From positions 1 through 27,528 of the IMG/VR virus record IMGVR_UViG_3300029448_000332: a stretch of DNA of 27,528 nt; one strand, written 5' to 3'. This stretch comes from a virus. The notes below the pieces were generated by a model. That model searched no databases, had not been told where the DNA came from, and saw only the letters and a program-made list of their open reading frames with translations. Made by a program: the position numbers and the translations under genes. The first letter of the stretch is position 1. Every line of letters begins with the position of its first letter. This document shows positions 1 to 6,010 of the stretch, in pieces.

Positions 1-99
1 ATAGACGCAATACAAAACAAATATAGAATAAAGCGTGAAGACGAGGCGGCATTACTCGAAAGCCAAAAGCTAGAGCTAGAAAAACAAAGACAGCTAGCC
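1..99. repeat. 99-bp terminal overlap, left copy
   Basis: Identical to 27430-27528. The repeat lies inside the tape-measure gene, which continues in frame when the ends are joined, so this is the overlap left by assembly of a circular or circularly permuted molecule rather than a biological repeat. 99 is also a common assembler k-mer size. Confidence 0.95.
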
Positions 100-699
100 G
101 AGCTAGAACGTCTAGACGCTACAGAGGCACAAAAGGCAGACATAATAAGTTACTATGCTGGAAAAATAAAAGATGCAAAAGACAAAGAGGGAGTCGAAGA
201 CGCGGCACGCGAAGAGCTTATAAAAAACCAAAAGCTAGCAAGTATAGGACAAACTTTTGGGCAAGTAGCTAACATTTTAGGAAAAAACAGTGCGGCTGGT
301 AAAGCGGCAGCTATTGCAGCGGCTACAATAAACACCTACCAAGGGGTTACGCAAGTATGGAAAAATGAAAGTGTTTTGCCAGAGCCATTTGCCACAATAC
401 AAAAAGTAGTTTCTACAGCAACCGTACTGGCGTCTGGGTTAAAGACAGTACAGCAAATAAAAAGCGTACCGAAACCAAAAGGCGTAAAAGGTGGCAGTAG
501 TGGCGGCTACGGTGGCGCACCTAGTAGCGGACGTGCGGCAGCACCAGCTTTCAATATAGTAGGCGGCAGCGGTACAAACCAATTAGCAGACACTATAGCC
601 GAGGCATCAAACAAGCCGTCCAGGTCTTACGTAGTTTCGTCTGACGTTAGTACGGCACAGGAATTAGAGCGCAAAACTGTTGCAGACGCTAGTATTTAA
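1..699 (+). CDS. Tape measure protein, C-terminal part (gene continues from 26464)
   Basis: This is the 3' part of the tape-measure gene that starts at 26464 and crosses the circle junction; joined length is 1,665 bp, 554 aa. The piece starts in frame at base 1 and contains a charged coiled coil (rich in KLELEKQRQLAELE-type sequence), then the Ala/Gly-rich hydrophobic stretch around AAGKAAAIAAATINTYQG that is typical of C-terminal regions of phage tape measures, then a Gly/Ser-rich linker and a short polar tail. The protein sets tail length and is packed inside the tail tube. An ATG-less internal start near 376 can be ignored because the frame is open from base 1. Function is confident from composition, motif and position between tail genes and the head protease. 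Confidence 0.93.
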   Translation: MDAIQNKYRIKREDEAALLESQKLELEKQRQLAELERLDATEAQKADIISYYAGKIKDAKDKEGVEDAAREELIKNQKLASIGQTFGQVANILGKNSAAGKAAAIAAATINTYQGVTQVWKNESVLPEPFATIQKVVSTATVLASGLKTVQQIKSVPKPKGVKGGSSGGYGGAPSSGRAAAPAFNIVGGSGTNQLADTIAEASNKPSRSYVVSSDVSTAQELERKTVADASI

Positions 700-716
700 C
701 AAATAATAAAAAATAA

Positions 717-732
717 ACGTTATATATATATG
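717..732 (+). promoter_or_regulatory. ACGTTATATA late motif before the protease gene
   Basis: ACGTTATATATATATG runs into the ATG at 730; the A of ACG is 13 nt before the start codon. The same motif and spacing occur at 1852, 5581 and 19291, and the motif with longer spacing at 21508. It is probably a phage late promoter (the TATATA as the -7/-10 box, giving a nearly leaderless mRNA) or a translation-initiation element. Confidence 0.55.
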
Positions 733-1362
733 AAAATTATAGAGCTAATTATAGACGAGACAGACGAGTACAGCGGCGTTGACGCCATAAGTCTAGTCGA
801 ATACCCAGCCATTGAGGAAAACTGGGTGGCGTTAAATAAAAACAATAAGGAATATAAATTTAAGTCTGTAGACGACGACAAACGTATACTTATGGGTGCG
901 CTTTTAGTGCCTAACAAAATGATATATCGTAAAGACGGCGACGAAGAGTATTACATACACTTTACAAAAGAGACTGTAAAAAAGGCTAGCGAGTTATACT
1001 TACAAAGAGGCAATACTAACAACGCAACCTACGAGCATATAAAAGAGGTCGACGGCGTTTCACTAGTCGAAAGCTGGATAGTCGAAGACAAAGAAAACGA
1101 CAAAAGTAATTTATACGACCTTAATTTGCCTGTGGGTACGTGGGTAGGTGCTGTAAAAGTAAACAACGAAAAACTTTGGGAAATGGCAAAGGTCGACGGA
1201 TCAATAAAAGGCTTTAGCATCGAGGGGTTTTTTGCTGAAAAAGCGCAACGACCAAAAGAGCAAATAAGCGAAGACCTAGCCGCTGAATTGTCGGCAGCTA
1301 AAAAGCTACTAAAAATTAAACAGGCATTACTAGAAATGTCATTAAAAAAAAAACTGAATTAG
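730..1362 (+). CDS. Prohead maturation protease, XkdF-like
   Basis: A 210-aa protein matching the XkdF-type putative phage serine protease family by eye: N-terminal SLVEYPAIEENW, then LMGALLVPNKMIYRKD (54-69), a YEHIKEVDG block with H103, VESWIVED (113-120) with S115, and GTWVGAVKV plus IKGFSIEGFF (159-168) with S163. H103 with S115 or S163 would be the catalytic pair; I cannot decide which serine acts. Expected role is cleavage of the scaffold and head proteins during procapsid maturation. The gene follows the tape measure after a 30-bp gap holding the ACGTTATATA motif and lies upstream of the scaffold and capsid genes. Its 3' end has an A10 run, after which the zero frame stops within three codons while the -1 frame continues into a conserved domain (see 1344-1664). 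Confidence 0.85.
   Translation: MKIIELIIDETDEYSGVDAISLVEYPAIEENWVALNKNNKEYKFKSVDDDKRILMGALLVPNKMIYRKDGDEEYYIHFTKETVKKASELYLQRGNTNNATYEHIKEVDGVSLVESWIVEDKENDKSNLYDLNLPVGTWVGAVKVNNEKLWEMAKVDGSIKGFSIEGFFAEKAQRPKEQISEDLAAELSAAKKLLKIKQALLEMSLKKKLN
1344..1353 (+). other. A10 slippery run at the end of the protease gene
   Basis: Ten A in a row, read TTA AAA AAA AAA CTG AAT TAG in the zero frame. A -1 shift here continues for 103 more codons. A/T runs of nine or more are known sites of RNA polymerase slippage as well as ribosomal slippage (A AAA AAA). A natural or assembly length error of one base is the plain alternative. Confidence 0.6.
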
Positions 1363-1664
1363 AGAGCTACAACGACTACCCACAAAGCGCAGTTAACAAT
1401 GCTAAAAGAGCTTTAAAGTGGGCAGACGAAAACGGCTGGGGTAGCTGCCTAGAGGCAACAGGAAAAAAAAGAGCAAACCAAATAGCTAACAAAGAAAAAC
1501 TAACAGTCGACACTATTAAACGAATGGCAAGTTTTAAAAGACACCAACAGCATAAAGACGTGCCGTATACAGAGGGTTGCGGTGGTCTAGCCTGGGACGC
1601 CTGGGGTGGCAGCTCTGGCGTAAACTGGGCAATTAACAAACTAAAAAAGCTAAACAATGAATAG
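1344..1664 (+). CDS. -1 frame extension of the protease: conserved C-terminal domain
   Basis: The -1 frame is open from the stop at 1317-1319 to the TAG at 1662. It encodes KTELESYNDYPQ, then AVNNAKRALKWADENGWGS, KKRANQIANKE, RMASFKRHQQHKD and GCGGLAWDAWGGSSGVNWA. This domain resembles one I know from C termini of Bacteroidota phage and prophage head proteins (W...G...G..RA.QLA..E..S..TI.RM.SF..H pattern). No usable start codon precedes it: the first in-frame ATG is at 1524, inside the conserved block. It is therefore most likely made as a fusion with the protease (311 aa in total) through slippage on the A10 run. The function of the domain is unknown; it may bind the prohead or limit the protease to it. 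Confidence 0.7.
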   Translation, partial: KKKTELESYNDYPQSAVNNAKRALKWADENGWGSCLEATGKKRANQIANKEKLTVDTIKRMASFKRHQQHKDVPYTEGCGGLAWDAWGGSSGVNWAINKLKKLNNE

Positions 1665-1830
1665 ACGTAAACGCCGAAATAAATATGTAGCTGAAACTGG
1701 TAACAACGCATCGCCTAGAGGCGGTAGTCGAGCTTGCCTGTGTAAAGACGAAAAAACATACAGTATAGACTGTTGCGACGGCTCGCTATGGGCGCAAGGC
1801 ATAGGCAATATAACAGCTGTACGCAGCTAA
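1657..1830 (+). CDS. Small Cys-rich protein of the head region
   Basis: A 57-aa ORF whose ATG overlaps the end of the protease extension by 8 bases. It starts MNRRKRRNKY and carries ACLCKDEKTYSIDCCDGS, followed by LWAQGIGNI. The CxC ... CC arrangement could bind a metal. I recognise a similar short protein (ACLC...Y...CCDG.L.AQGIG) from related Bacteroidota phages, but no function is known to me. The basic N terminus and its place beside the protease and scaffold suggest a minor head or assembly role; this is inference only. Codon use (GAC, AGC, GGC) matches its neighbours. Confidence 0.7.
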   Translation: MNRRKRRNKYVAETGNNASPRGGSRACLCKDEKTYSIDCCDGSLWAQGIGNITAVRS

Positions 1831-1851
1831 AATGCAAAAAAAAACAAACTA

Positions 1852-1867
1852 ACGTTATATATTTATG
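1852..1867 (+). promoter_or_regulatory. ACGTTATATA late motif before the paralog cluster
   Basis: ACGTTATATATTTATG, with the A of ACG 13 nt before the ATG at 1865, preceded by an A-rich stretch. Same motif and spacing as at 717. It would drive the three paralogs, the scaffold and the capsid as one unit ending at the terminator at 4893-4935. Confidence 0.55.
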
Positions 1868-2317
1868 AGTACAGAAAAAGTAGTATTTAAGAAACTGTTT
1901 AAGGACAAAACCAAATTGTCTAAGCATAAAATAAAATTAAGTCTAGCAGACGACTTAAACGACGCTATAAACTTAATTGCACCGTTAATTAAAGACGGCG
2001 AAGAGTACGACGCTAAACTAAGAGACTTAGGTAAGCGTATAGGCGAATTAGCAAACGAGGCTGAAACCACTATAAGTATGGCTAGCGCATTTTTAGGAGT
2101 AGGCTATAATGGCACAGAAAAAGTAGACGAAGTTTTACAAAATGTACGAGTAAAAAGCGAAGAGCTAGGCGTCGACCCAGCAGTAATAGACGGCTTTACT
2201 GAATTAGAAGAGCTAGCGCAAATTGACTACTTTAGAATAAAAGGTATAGAAGACGCATACTGGGAAGACGTTAAGTCTAACACTGATGACTTAAAGGCAA
2301 TAGTAGATAATTTTTAA
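1865..2317 (+). CDS. Paralog 1 of 3: putative internal head protein with scaffold-like peptide
   Basis: A 150-aa, acidic, mostly helical protein. It begins MSTEKVVFKKLF, nearly the same as the starts of the next two genes and like the end of the scaffold protein (TTQNRVFNKIF). A basic stretch follows (KDKTKLSKHK), then KLSLADDLNDAINLI, and near the C-terminal third KSEELGVDPAVI, a block shared with the other two copies (K(S/T)xELG(I/V)DP). Similar single-copy proteins with the ELGVD block occur in capsid regions of related phages, as far as I recall, without known function. Position between protease and scaffold, plus the shared peptide, suggests a protein carried into the prohead. The start is fixed by the late motif just upstream. 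Confidence 0.75.
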   Translation: MSTEKVVFKKLFKDKTKLSKHKIKLSLADDLNDAINLIAPLIKDGEEYDAKLRDLGKRIGELANEAETTISMASAFLGVGYNGTEKVDEVLQNVRVKSEELGVDPAVIDGFTELEELAQIDYFRIKGIEDAYWEDVKSNTDDLKAIVDNF

Positions 2318-2320
2318 ACT

Positions 2321-2764
2321 ATGAGTACAGAAAAAAGAGTATTTAACAAGCTATTCAAGACAGCTAAAAAGGCTGTAGAATTAAAAGTAGTAGACGAATT
2401 AGAGCAAGCCTTAGACTTAGCAAGCGACAGTTACACACACGCTTTTGACGGTTTCCAGTTTATGAATGACATAGAGAGTAGAATTATAGACTTTAGAGCT
2501 GAAATAAACAGGGAAATAAAAGGTTTTTTTAATTCTGGCGAAGTTTTAAAAATTGACGAAAACGTAGAAAATTTACAAAGACTTTTTGACGAATTGATAG
2601 AAAAAACAGACGAATTGGGTATTGATCCTGGAGTTTTATTTCCTAGAATTGAAAGCGCTATGACTATACTTAACCAAGCTGGCACAATAAAAACAGACTT
2701 TAAAGGCGCATACAATAGGGTAGTAGACGAAAGCAATATAGGTTTAATAAATTTTTTAGACTAA
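2321..2764 (+). CDS. Paralog 2 of 3: putative internal head protein with scaffold-like peptide
   Basis: A 147-aa protein starting 3 nt after the stop of paralog 1. N terminus MSTEKRVFNKLFKT is the closest of the three to the scaffold end RVFNKIF. It then has KKAVELKVVDELEQALDLA, matching the KLSLADDL block of copy 1, and a late KTDELGIDPGVL block. The middle is diverged and helical, with no membrane segment. The first 25 bases of the gene are the same as those of paralog 3, while the rest has diverged strongly, so the N-terminal peptide is under special constraint or was copied recently. Function unknown; see the paralog finding. Confidence 0.75.
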   Translation: MSTEKRVFNKLFKTAKKAVELKVVDELEQALDLASDSYTHAFDGFQFMNDIESRIIDFRAEINREIKGFFNSGEVLKIDENVENLQRLFDELIEKTDELGIDPGVLFPRIESAMTILNQAGTIKTDFKGAYNRVVDESNIGLINFLD

Positions 2765-2767
2765 AAT

Positions 2768-3229
2768 ATGAGTACAGAAAAAAGAGTATTTAGTAGAATG
2801 TTTGACGGCGACAAACACGCCGCAAGACTAAGAGCAGAAAAACGCAACTTAAAATTGTCCGCACTTAGCGACATTGAAGACAACCTAGACCGTTTCGACT
2901 ATGCCGAAAGCGACGCAAGCTGGCTAGCTTACGAATGGGGGGACATGATAATGGACGAATATAACGACTTTAAAATGCGTAACAACCTAGACGACTTTGT
3001 AGTAAACGGTAACGTTAGAGACTTAGAAGAGGTCGCTGAAATTATGCGAAACGCATTAAACGACCTAGAGGTAAAAAGCGAAGAGTTAGGCATTGATCCT
3101 AGCGACGTGTACCCAGACTACGAAGACCTAAAACAAAGAGTAGACAACGCCGAGGCTTTAGAAAAAGACGCTAAGGACAAATACTACGAGGTACAGCAAT
3201 ATGCTGGTTACGCAAACTTTTGGAATTAA
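2768..3229 (+). CDS. Paralog 3 of 3: putative internal head protein with scaffold-like peptide
   Basis: A 153-aa acidic protein, 3 nt downstream of paralog 2. It begins MSTEKRVFSRMF, followed by a basic patch (KHAARLRAEKRN), LKLSALSDIEDNLDRF and, in the last third, VKSEELGIDPSDVYPDYE. It shares with the other two copies the N-terminal peptide, a KL.L..(A/L).D(L/I/E) segment and the ELG(I/V)DP block, in the same order and spacing, so the three are tandem duplicates. It is rich in Trp and Tyr compared with the others. A role inside the head or as scaffold helper is inferred; no enzyme motif is visible. Confidence 0.75.
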   Translation: MSTEKRVFSRMFDGDKHAARLRAEKRNLKLSALSDIEDNLDRFDYAESDASWLAYEWGDMIMDEYNDFKMRNNLDDFVVNGNVRDLEEVAEIMRNALNDLEVKSEELGIDPSDVYPDYEDLKQRVDNAEALEKDAKDKYYEVQQYAGYANFWN

Positions 3230-3249
3230 ATAATAAATAAATAATAAAT

Positions 3250-3855
3250 ATGAAAGCAACAGAAATGTTAAAGCAAATAAAAACTTTGCTACGTGCTAGA
3301 GTAGGTCTAGCGCAAATGACACTTGAAGACGGCGAAACAGTTATTGAGGCAGACGCTTTAGAGGCTGGGCAAGCGGTTTTTATTGTTTCCGATGACGAGC
3401 GCATAGCATTGCCAGTAGGCGAGTATACAACCGCAGACGGTCAAGTTATTGTCGTTACCGAAGAGGGTCTAATTGCAGAGGTAAAACTAGGCGTAGAAGA
3501 CTTAGAAGACGACGAAGAGGAAATGGAAAAAGAAAACGAAAAAGAAGAGCTAGAAGAGGTAGTCGTAGAAGACGTGCCAGAGGCAGCAGCCGAAGAGGTG
3601 GCAGCTATTGTAGAGGCGGTAGTCGACGTAATAGCACCAGTCATTGAAGAGGTTAAGGCAGAAATTGAAGAGCTAAAAAAGAAATACGAAAGCGACGAAG
3701 ACAAAAAGGAAAAAATGTCTAGTCAAAAACCAGCTCGTAAGCCAATGAAGCATAACCCAGAGGCTAAAAAAGACGTTAACACTACTTTATATAGTCAAGG
3801 CGCAGATGCGAATACAACACAAAATAGAGTATTCAACAAAATTTTTAATAAATAA
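3250..3855 (+). CDS. Head scaffolding protein
   Basis: A 201-aa protein directly upstream of the major capsid gene, the usual scaffold position. Residues 1-85 look beta-rich (VGLAQMTLEDG, EALEAGQAVFIV-like, LPVGEYTTADGQVIVV), resembling the N-terminal domain of scaffold proteins in flavobacterial phages. Residues about 88-155 are extremely acidic and helical, a probable coiled coil. The tail is basic, with KPMKHNPEAKKD (about 165-176), and ends TTQNRVFNKIFNK (189-201). Short amphipathic or basic C-terminal segments are where many scaffolds bind the coat. The last 11-13 residues match the N termini of the three preceding paralogs. It is expected to be removed by the XkdF-like protease. Confidence 0.8.
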   Translation: MKATEMLKQIKTLLRARVGLAQMTLEDGETVIEADALEAGQAVFIVSDDERIALPVGEYTTADGQVIVVTEEGLIAEVKLGVEDLEDDEEEMEKENEKEELEEVVVEDVPEAAAEEVAAIVEAVVDVIAPVIEEVKAEIEELKKKYESDEDKKEKMSSQKPARKPMKHNPEAKKDVNTTLYSQGADANTTQNRVFNKIFNK

Positions 3856-3881
3856 AAAAAGTACAGTTAAAACTAATTAAA

Positions 3882-4871
3882 ATGAGAAAAACACACTTAC
3901 GTACAATTACTGGTAGCGGCTCTGTCGACACCATTACTACAAGCTATGAAGGGCAATACTTAGGACAAATTATTTCCGCAGCATTGTTATCTGGCGACAC
4001 TATTGAAAAAGGCGGTATTACCGTTAAACCAAATGTAAAATACAAAGAGGTAGTTAAGAAATTAGATACTACAGGTATTGTTACAGATGCTAGCTGCGAC
4101 TTTACAGTTACAGCCGACCAAGTTACATTAAGCGAGCGTATTCTAGAGGTAGAGCCGTTCCAAGTTAACCTACAACTATGTAAAAAGGACTTTTTGAGCG
4201 ACTATCTTGCTTTAGAAATGGGCAACAGCGCATACAAAAATTTGCCTACATCGTTTGCAGACTACATTATGGCGCACGTTGCGGCAAAAGTAGCTGAAAA
4301 CGTTGAAAAGTCTATCTGGGGTGGCGTTGCTGCAACAGACGGCGAGTTTGAAGGTATTACAGTAGCAGCAGCGGCTGACGCTAACGTAAACGACGTACCA
4401 GGCGTAACAGCTACAGCGTTTACAGCTGACAACATTATTGACGAGCTAGGCAAAGTAGTAGACGCAATACCAACAGCAGTATACGGCAAAGAAGACTTAC
4501 ACTTATACCTACCTACTGTAGCGTTCCAAAAGTACGTTAGAGCTTTAGGCGGTTTCGGTGCAATTACAGGCGGTGCTGGTGCAAACGGAGTAGACAACAG
4601 AGGGTCATTATGGTATGACAACGGCGGTCTTACTTTCGAGGGTATCAAAGTATTTAAAACACCTGGTATGCCAGCAGACCACATTGTAGCGGCTGAAAAA
4701 AGCAACCTATTCTTTGGTACAGCGTTACTAGAAGATATGGGACAGACAAGTGCCAAAGTTTTAGATATGGCAGACCTCGACGGTAGCGACAATGTAAGAA
4801 TTGTCCTACGTTATCAGGCTGGCGCACAGTACGGCGTTTCGCAAGACTTAACGCTATACACGTTAGCATAG
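3882..4871 (+). CDS. Major capsid protein
   Basis: A 329-aa protein that follows the scaffold gene and is followed by a strong terminator. Its sequence resembles the HK97-fold major capsid proteins of Bacteroidota siphophages: an N-terminal part with YEGQYLGQIISAALLSGDTI, a central LEVEPFQVNLQLCKKDFLSDYLALEMG block, ADYIMAHVAAKVAENVEKSIW (spine-helix-like), and a C-terminal GMPADHIVAAEKSNLFFGT and RIVLRYQAGAQYGV segment near the end. It forms the head shell. No large N-terminal delta domain is present, in keeping with the separate scaffold gene. Confidence rests on position and family resemblance; I could not run a structure comparison. Confidence 0.85.
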   Translation: MRKTHLRTITGSGSVDTITTSYEGQYLGQIISAALLSGDTIEKGGITVKPNVKYKEVVKKLDTTGIVTDASCDFTVTADQVTLSERILEVEPFQVNLQLCKKDFLSDYLALEMGNSAYKNLPTSFADYIMAHVAAKVAENVEKSIWGGVAATDGEFEGITVAAAADANVNDVPGVTATAFTADNIIDELGKVVDAIPTAVYGKEDLHLYLPTVAFQKYVRALGGFGAITGGAGANGVDNRGSLWYDNGGLTFEGIKVFKTPGMPADHIVAAEKSNLFFGTALLEDMGQTSAKVLDMADLDGSDNVRIVLRYQAGAQYGVSQDLTLYTLA

Positions 4872-4892
4872 TATAAACCAATTATATAAATT

Positions 4893-4935
4893 AAGGGTGG
4901 GTAAGCCGTATTGTGCCTACCTACCCTTTTTTTTT
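4893..4935 (+). terminator. Intrinsic terminator after the capsid gene
   Basis: AAGGGTGGGTA (4893-4903) pairs with TACCTACCCTT (4918-4928) with one G-T pair, followed by a run of T to 4935. It closes the unit that holds paralogs, scaffold and capsid. Confidence 0.9.
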
Positions 4936-4958
4936 AACTTTAAAAACATTAAATAATT

Positions 4959-5495
4959 ATGAGCTGTAATTCATTAAGTATCGGACGTAAATTGCCTTGT
5001 ACTAGCTCTGTAGGTGGTATTAAAGCGTTTTACGTTACCGACTACGGCACACTAGGCGACCTCACAATAAGTCCAACAACAGGCGAGTTAACCGCTATTT
5101 CTGGCACGCCTAGTCTTTACAAATACGAAGTAGAGGGTAGCAACGGACTAGAGCAAGCTATAACAGCGTCGGCTGAAAACGGCAGTATTTTCTACGAGCA
5201 AACCTTAACGGTTACTTTGAAAAAACTAGACCTAGCGACGCAGCACGAATTGACACAAATGCTAAAAGCTAGAACGCACATTTTTGTAGAAGACTATAAC
5301 GGAAACTATTTTCTAATGGGCGCAACAAACGGCGTACATAGTTCTGGTGGGTCAATTTCTACAGGGCAAGCGTATGGCGACCTTAGCGGCTTTAGTGCAT
5401 TGACATTTGCCGCACAGGAAACTATACCAGCATATTTCACAGCGTCTACTATTGTTACTAGCAATGTAGAGGCATCACAAATTGAGCCAGCATAA
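4959..5495 (+). CDS. Major tail protein (tail tube)
   Basis: A 178-aa protein beginning MSCNSLSIGRKLPCTSSVGGIKAFYVTDYG, an N terminus I recognise from Bacteroidota siphophage tail tube proteins (CxxLxxG....C..S.GG...). The sequence is beta-rich, with SLYKYEVEGSNGLEQAI, FYEQTLTVTLKKL, and a C-terminal GLTF-like FSALTFAAQET segment, as expected for a tube-forming fold. It stacks as rings to form the non-contractile tail tube. The gene is bounded by a terminator on each side (4893-4935 and 5534-5560), and no clear promoter or late motif is seen in the 23-bp gap before it, so it may rely on read-through. Confidence 0.82.
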   Translation: MSCNSLSIGRKLPCTSSVGGIKAFYVTDYGTLGDLTISPTTGELTAISGTPSLYKYEVEGSNGLEQAITASAENGSIFYEQTLTVTLKKLDLATQHELTQMLKARTHIFVEDYNGNYFLMGATNGVHSSGGSISTGQAYGDLSGFSALTFAAQETIPAYFTASTIVTSNVEASQIEPA

Positions 5496-5533
5496 ATAGG
5501 GGTTATTATAGGTATATGCTTTAGGCTATAGAG

Positions 5534-5560
5534 AGGGCGCAGCAATGCGTCCTTTTTTTT
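5534..5560 (+). terminator. Intrinsic terminator after the tail tube gene
   Basis: Eight-pair stem AGGGCGCA / TGCGTCCT closed by a GCAA (GNRA) tetraloop at 5542-5545, followed by T8 (5553-5560). A late motif at 5581 restarts transcription for the next block. Confidence 0.9.
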
Positions 5561-5580
5561 ATGCAAAAAACCCAAAAACA

Positions 5581-5596
5581 GCGTTATATATATATG
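5581..5596 (+). promoter_or_regulatory. GCGTTATATA late motif before the portal block
   Basis: GCGTTATATATATATG ending in the ATG at 5594, with 13-nt spacing as at 717, 1852 and 19291. It lies 20 nt after a terminator, which supports a promoter. It also decides the start of the next gene (5594 instead of an upstream in-frame ATG at 5561 that would put the motif and the terminator tail inside the coding region). Confidence 0.6.
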
Positions 5597-6010
5597 AAAG
5601 TTTTAAAGCCGACAACTGACGAGCAAACGTTTTATTTTATACCAAAGGTTTACGACTTGTCTGGGTCTTTATTTTTTAGAGACGACCAAACAAACGAGGT
5701 AGTAGAATACACGCCTACAACGGTAAAGGAAAACGACTTTATTAAAGTTACAGGCGTATTTAATTTAATAGAGGGTCATTTTTACGACCTATCACTAGTT
5801 AACGACTTTGATGTATGGAATGAAAACCTAGACCAATGGCAAGCCGCAAACTATAACTGGGAAGACGCAAAGCATAAAGTTACACAAAGTTTTGACAAAG
5901 TTTTCTGTACGGATCAAACTATAGACCAAAACAGAAATAAAGAGTATACCATAAATAAAGGCGTTTACAAAACAGACGACAGTTTCGACAATGACTATAT
6001 AGTATTATGA
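5594..6010 (+). CDS. Conserved small structural protein upstream of the portal
   Basis: A 138-aa protein starting MKVLKPTTDEQTFYFIPKVYD. It is beta-rich and ends with VFCTDQTI, NKEYTINKGVYKTDDSFDNDYIVL-like sequence. I recall similar short proteins (KVL.P......I.PR.Y...; RGKIFCTDQ) among structural genes of Bacteroidota phages, where their function is not established. It overlaps the portal start by 4 nt (ATGA), so the two are translationally coupled. A minor head, neck or tail component is inferred. The ATG at 5594 was chosen over 5561 because of the late motif and the terminator just upstream. Confidence 0.7.
   Translation: MKVLKPTTDEQTFYFIPKVYDLSGSLFFRDDQTNEVVEYTPTTVKENDFIKVTGVFNLIEGHFYDLSLVNDFDVWNENLDQWQAANYNWEDAKHKVTQSFDKVFCTDQTIDQNRNKEYTINKGVYKTDDSFDNDYIVL

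Noticed and set aside
1-99. Terminal direct repeat as a true phage end (DTR) used for packaging
   Set aside because: It lies in the middle of a coding gene and equals a usual assembly overlap length; real terminal repeats are usually intergenic and longer.
376-699. A separate 107-aa gene starting at 376
   Set aside because: The frame is open from base 1 and continues the tape-measure gene across the circle junction.
5561-5593. Upstream start of the gene before the portal
   Set aside because: The extra 11 codons cover the terminator end and the GCGTTATATA motif; the ATG at 5594 has the 13-nt spacing seen at other late genes.
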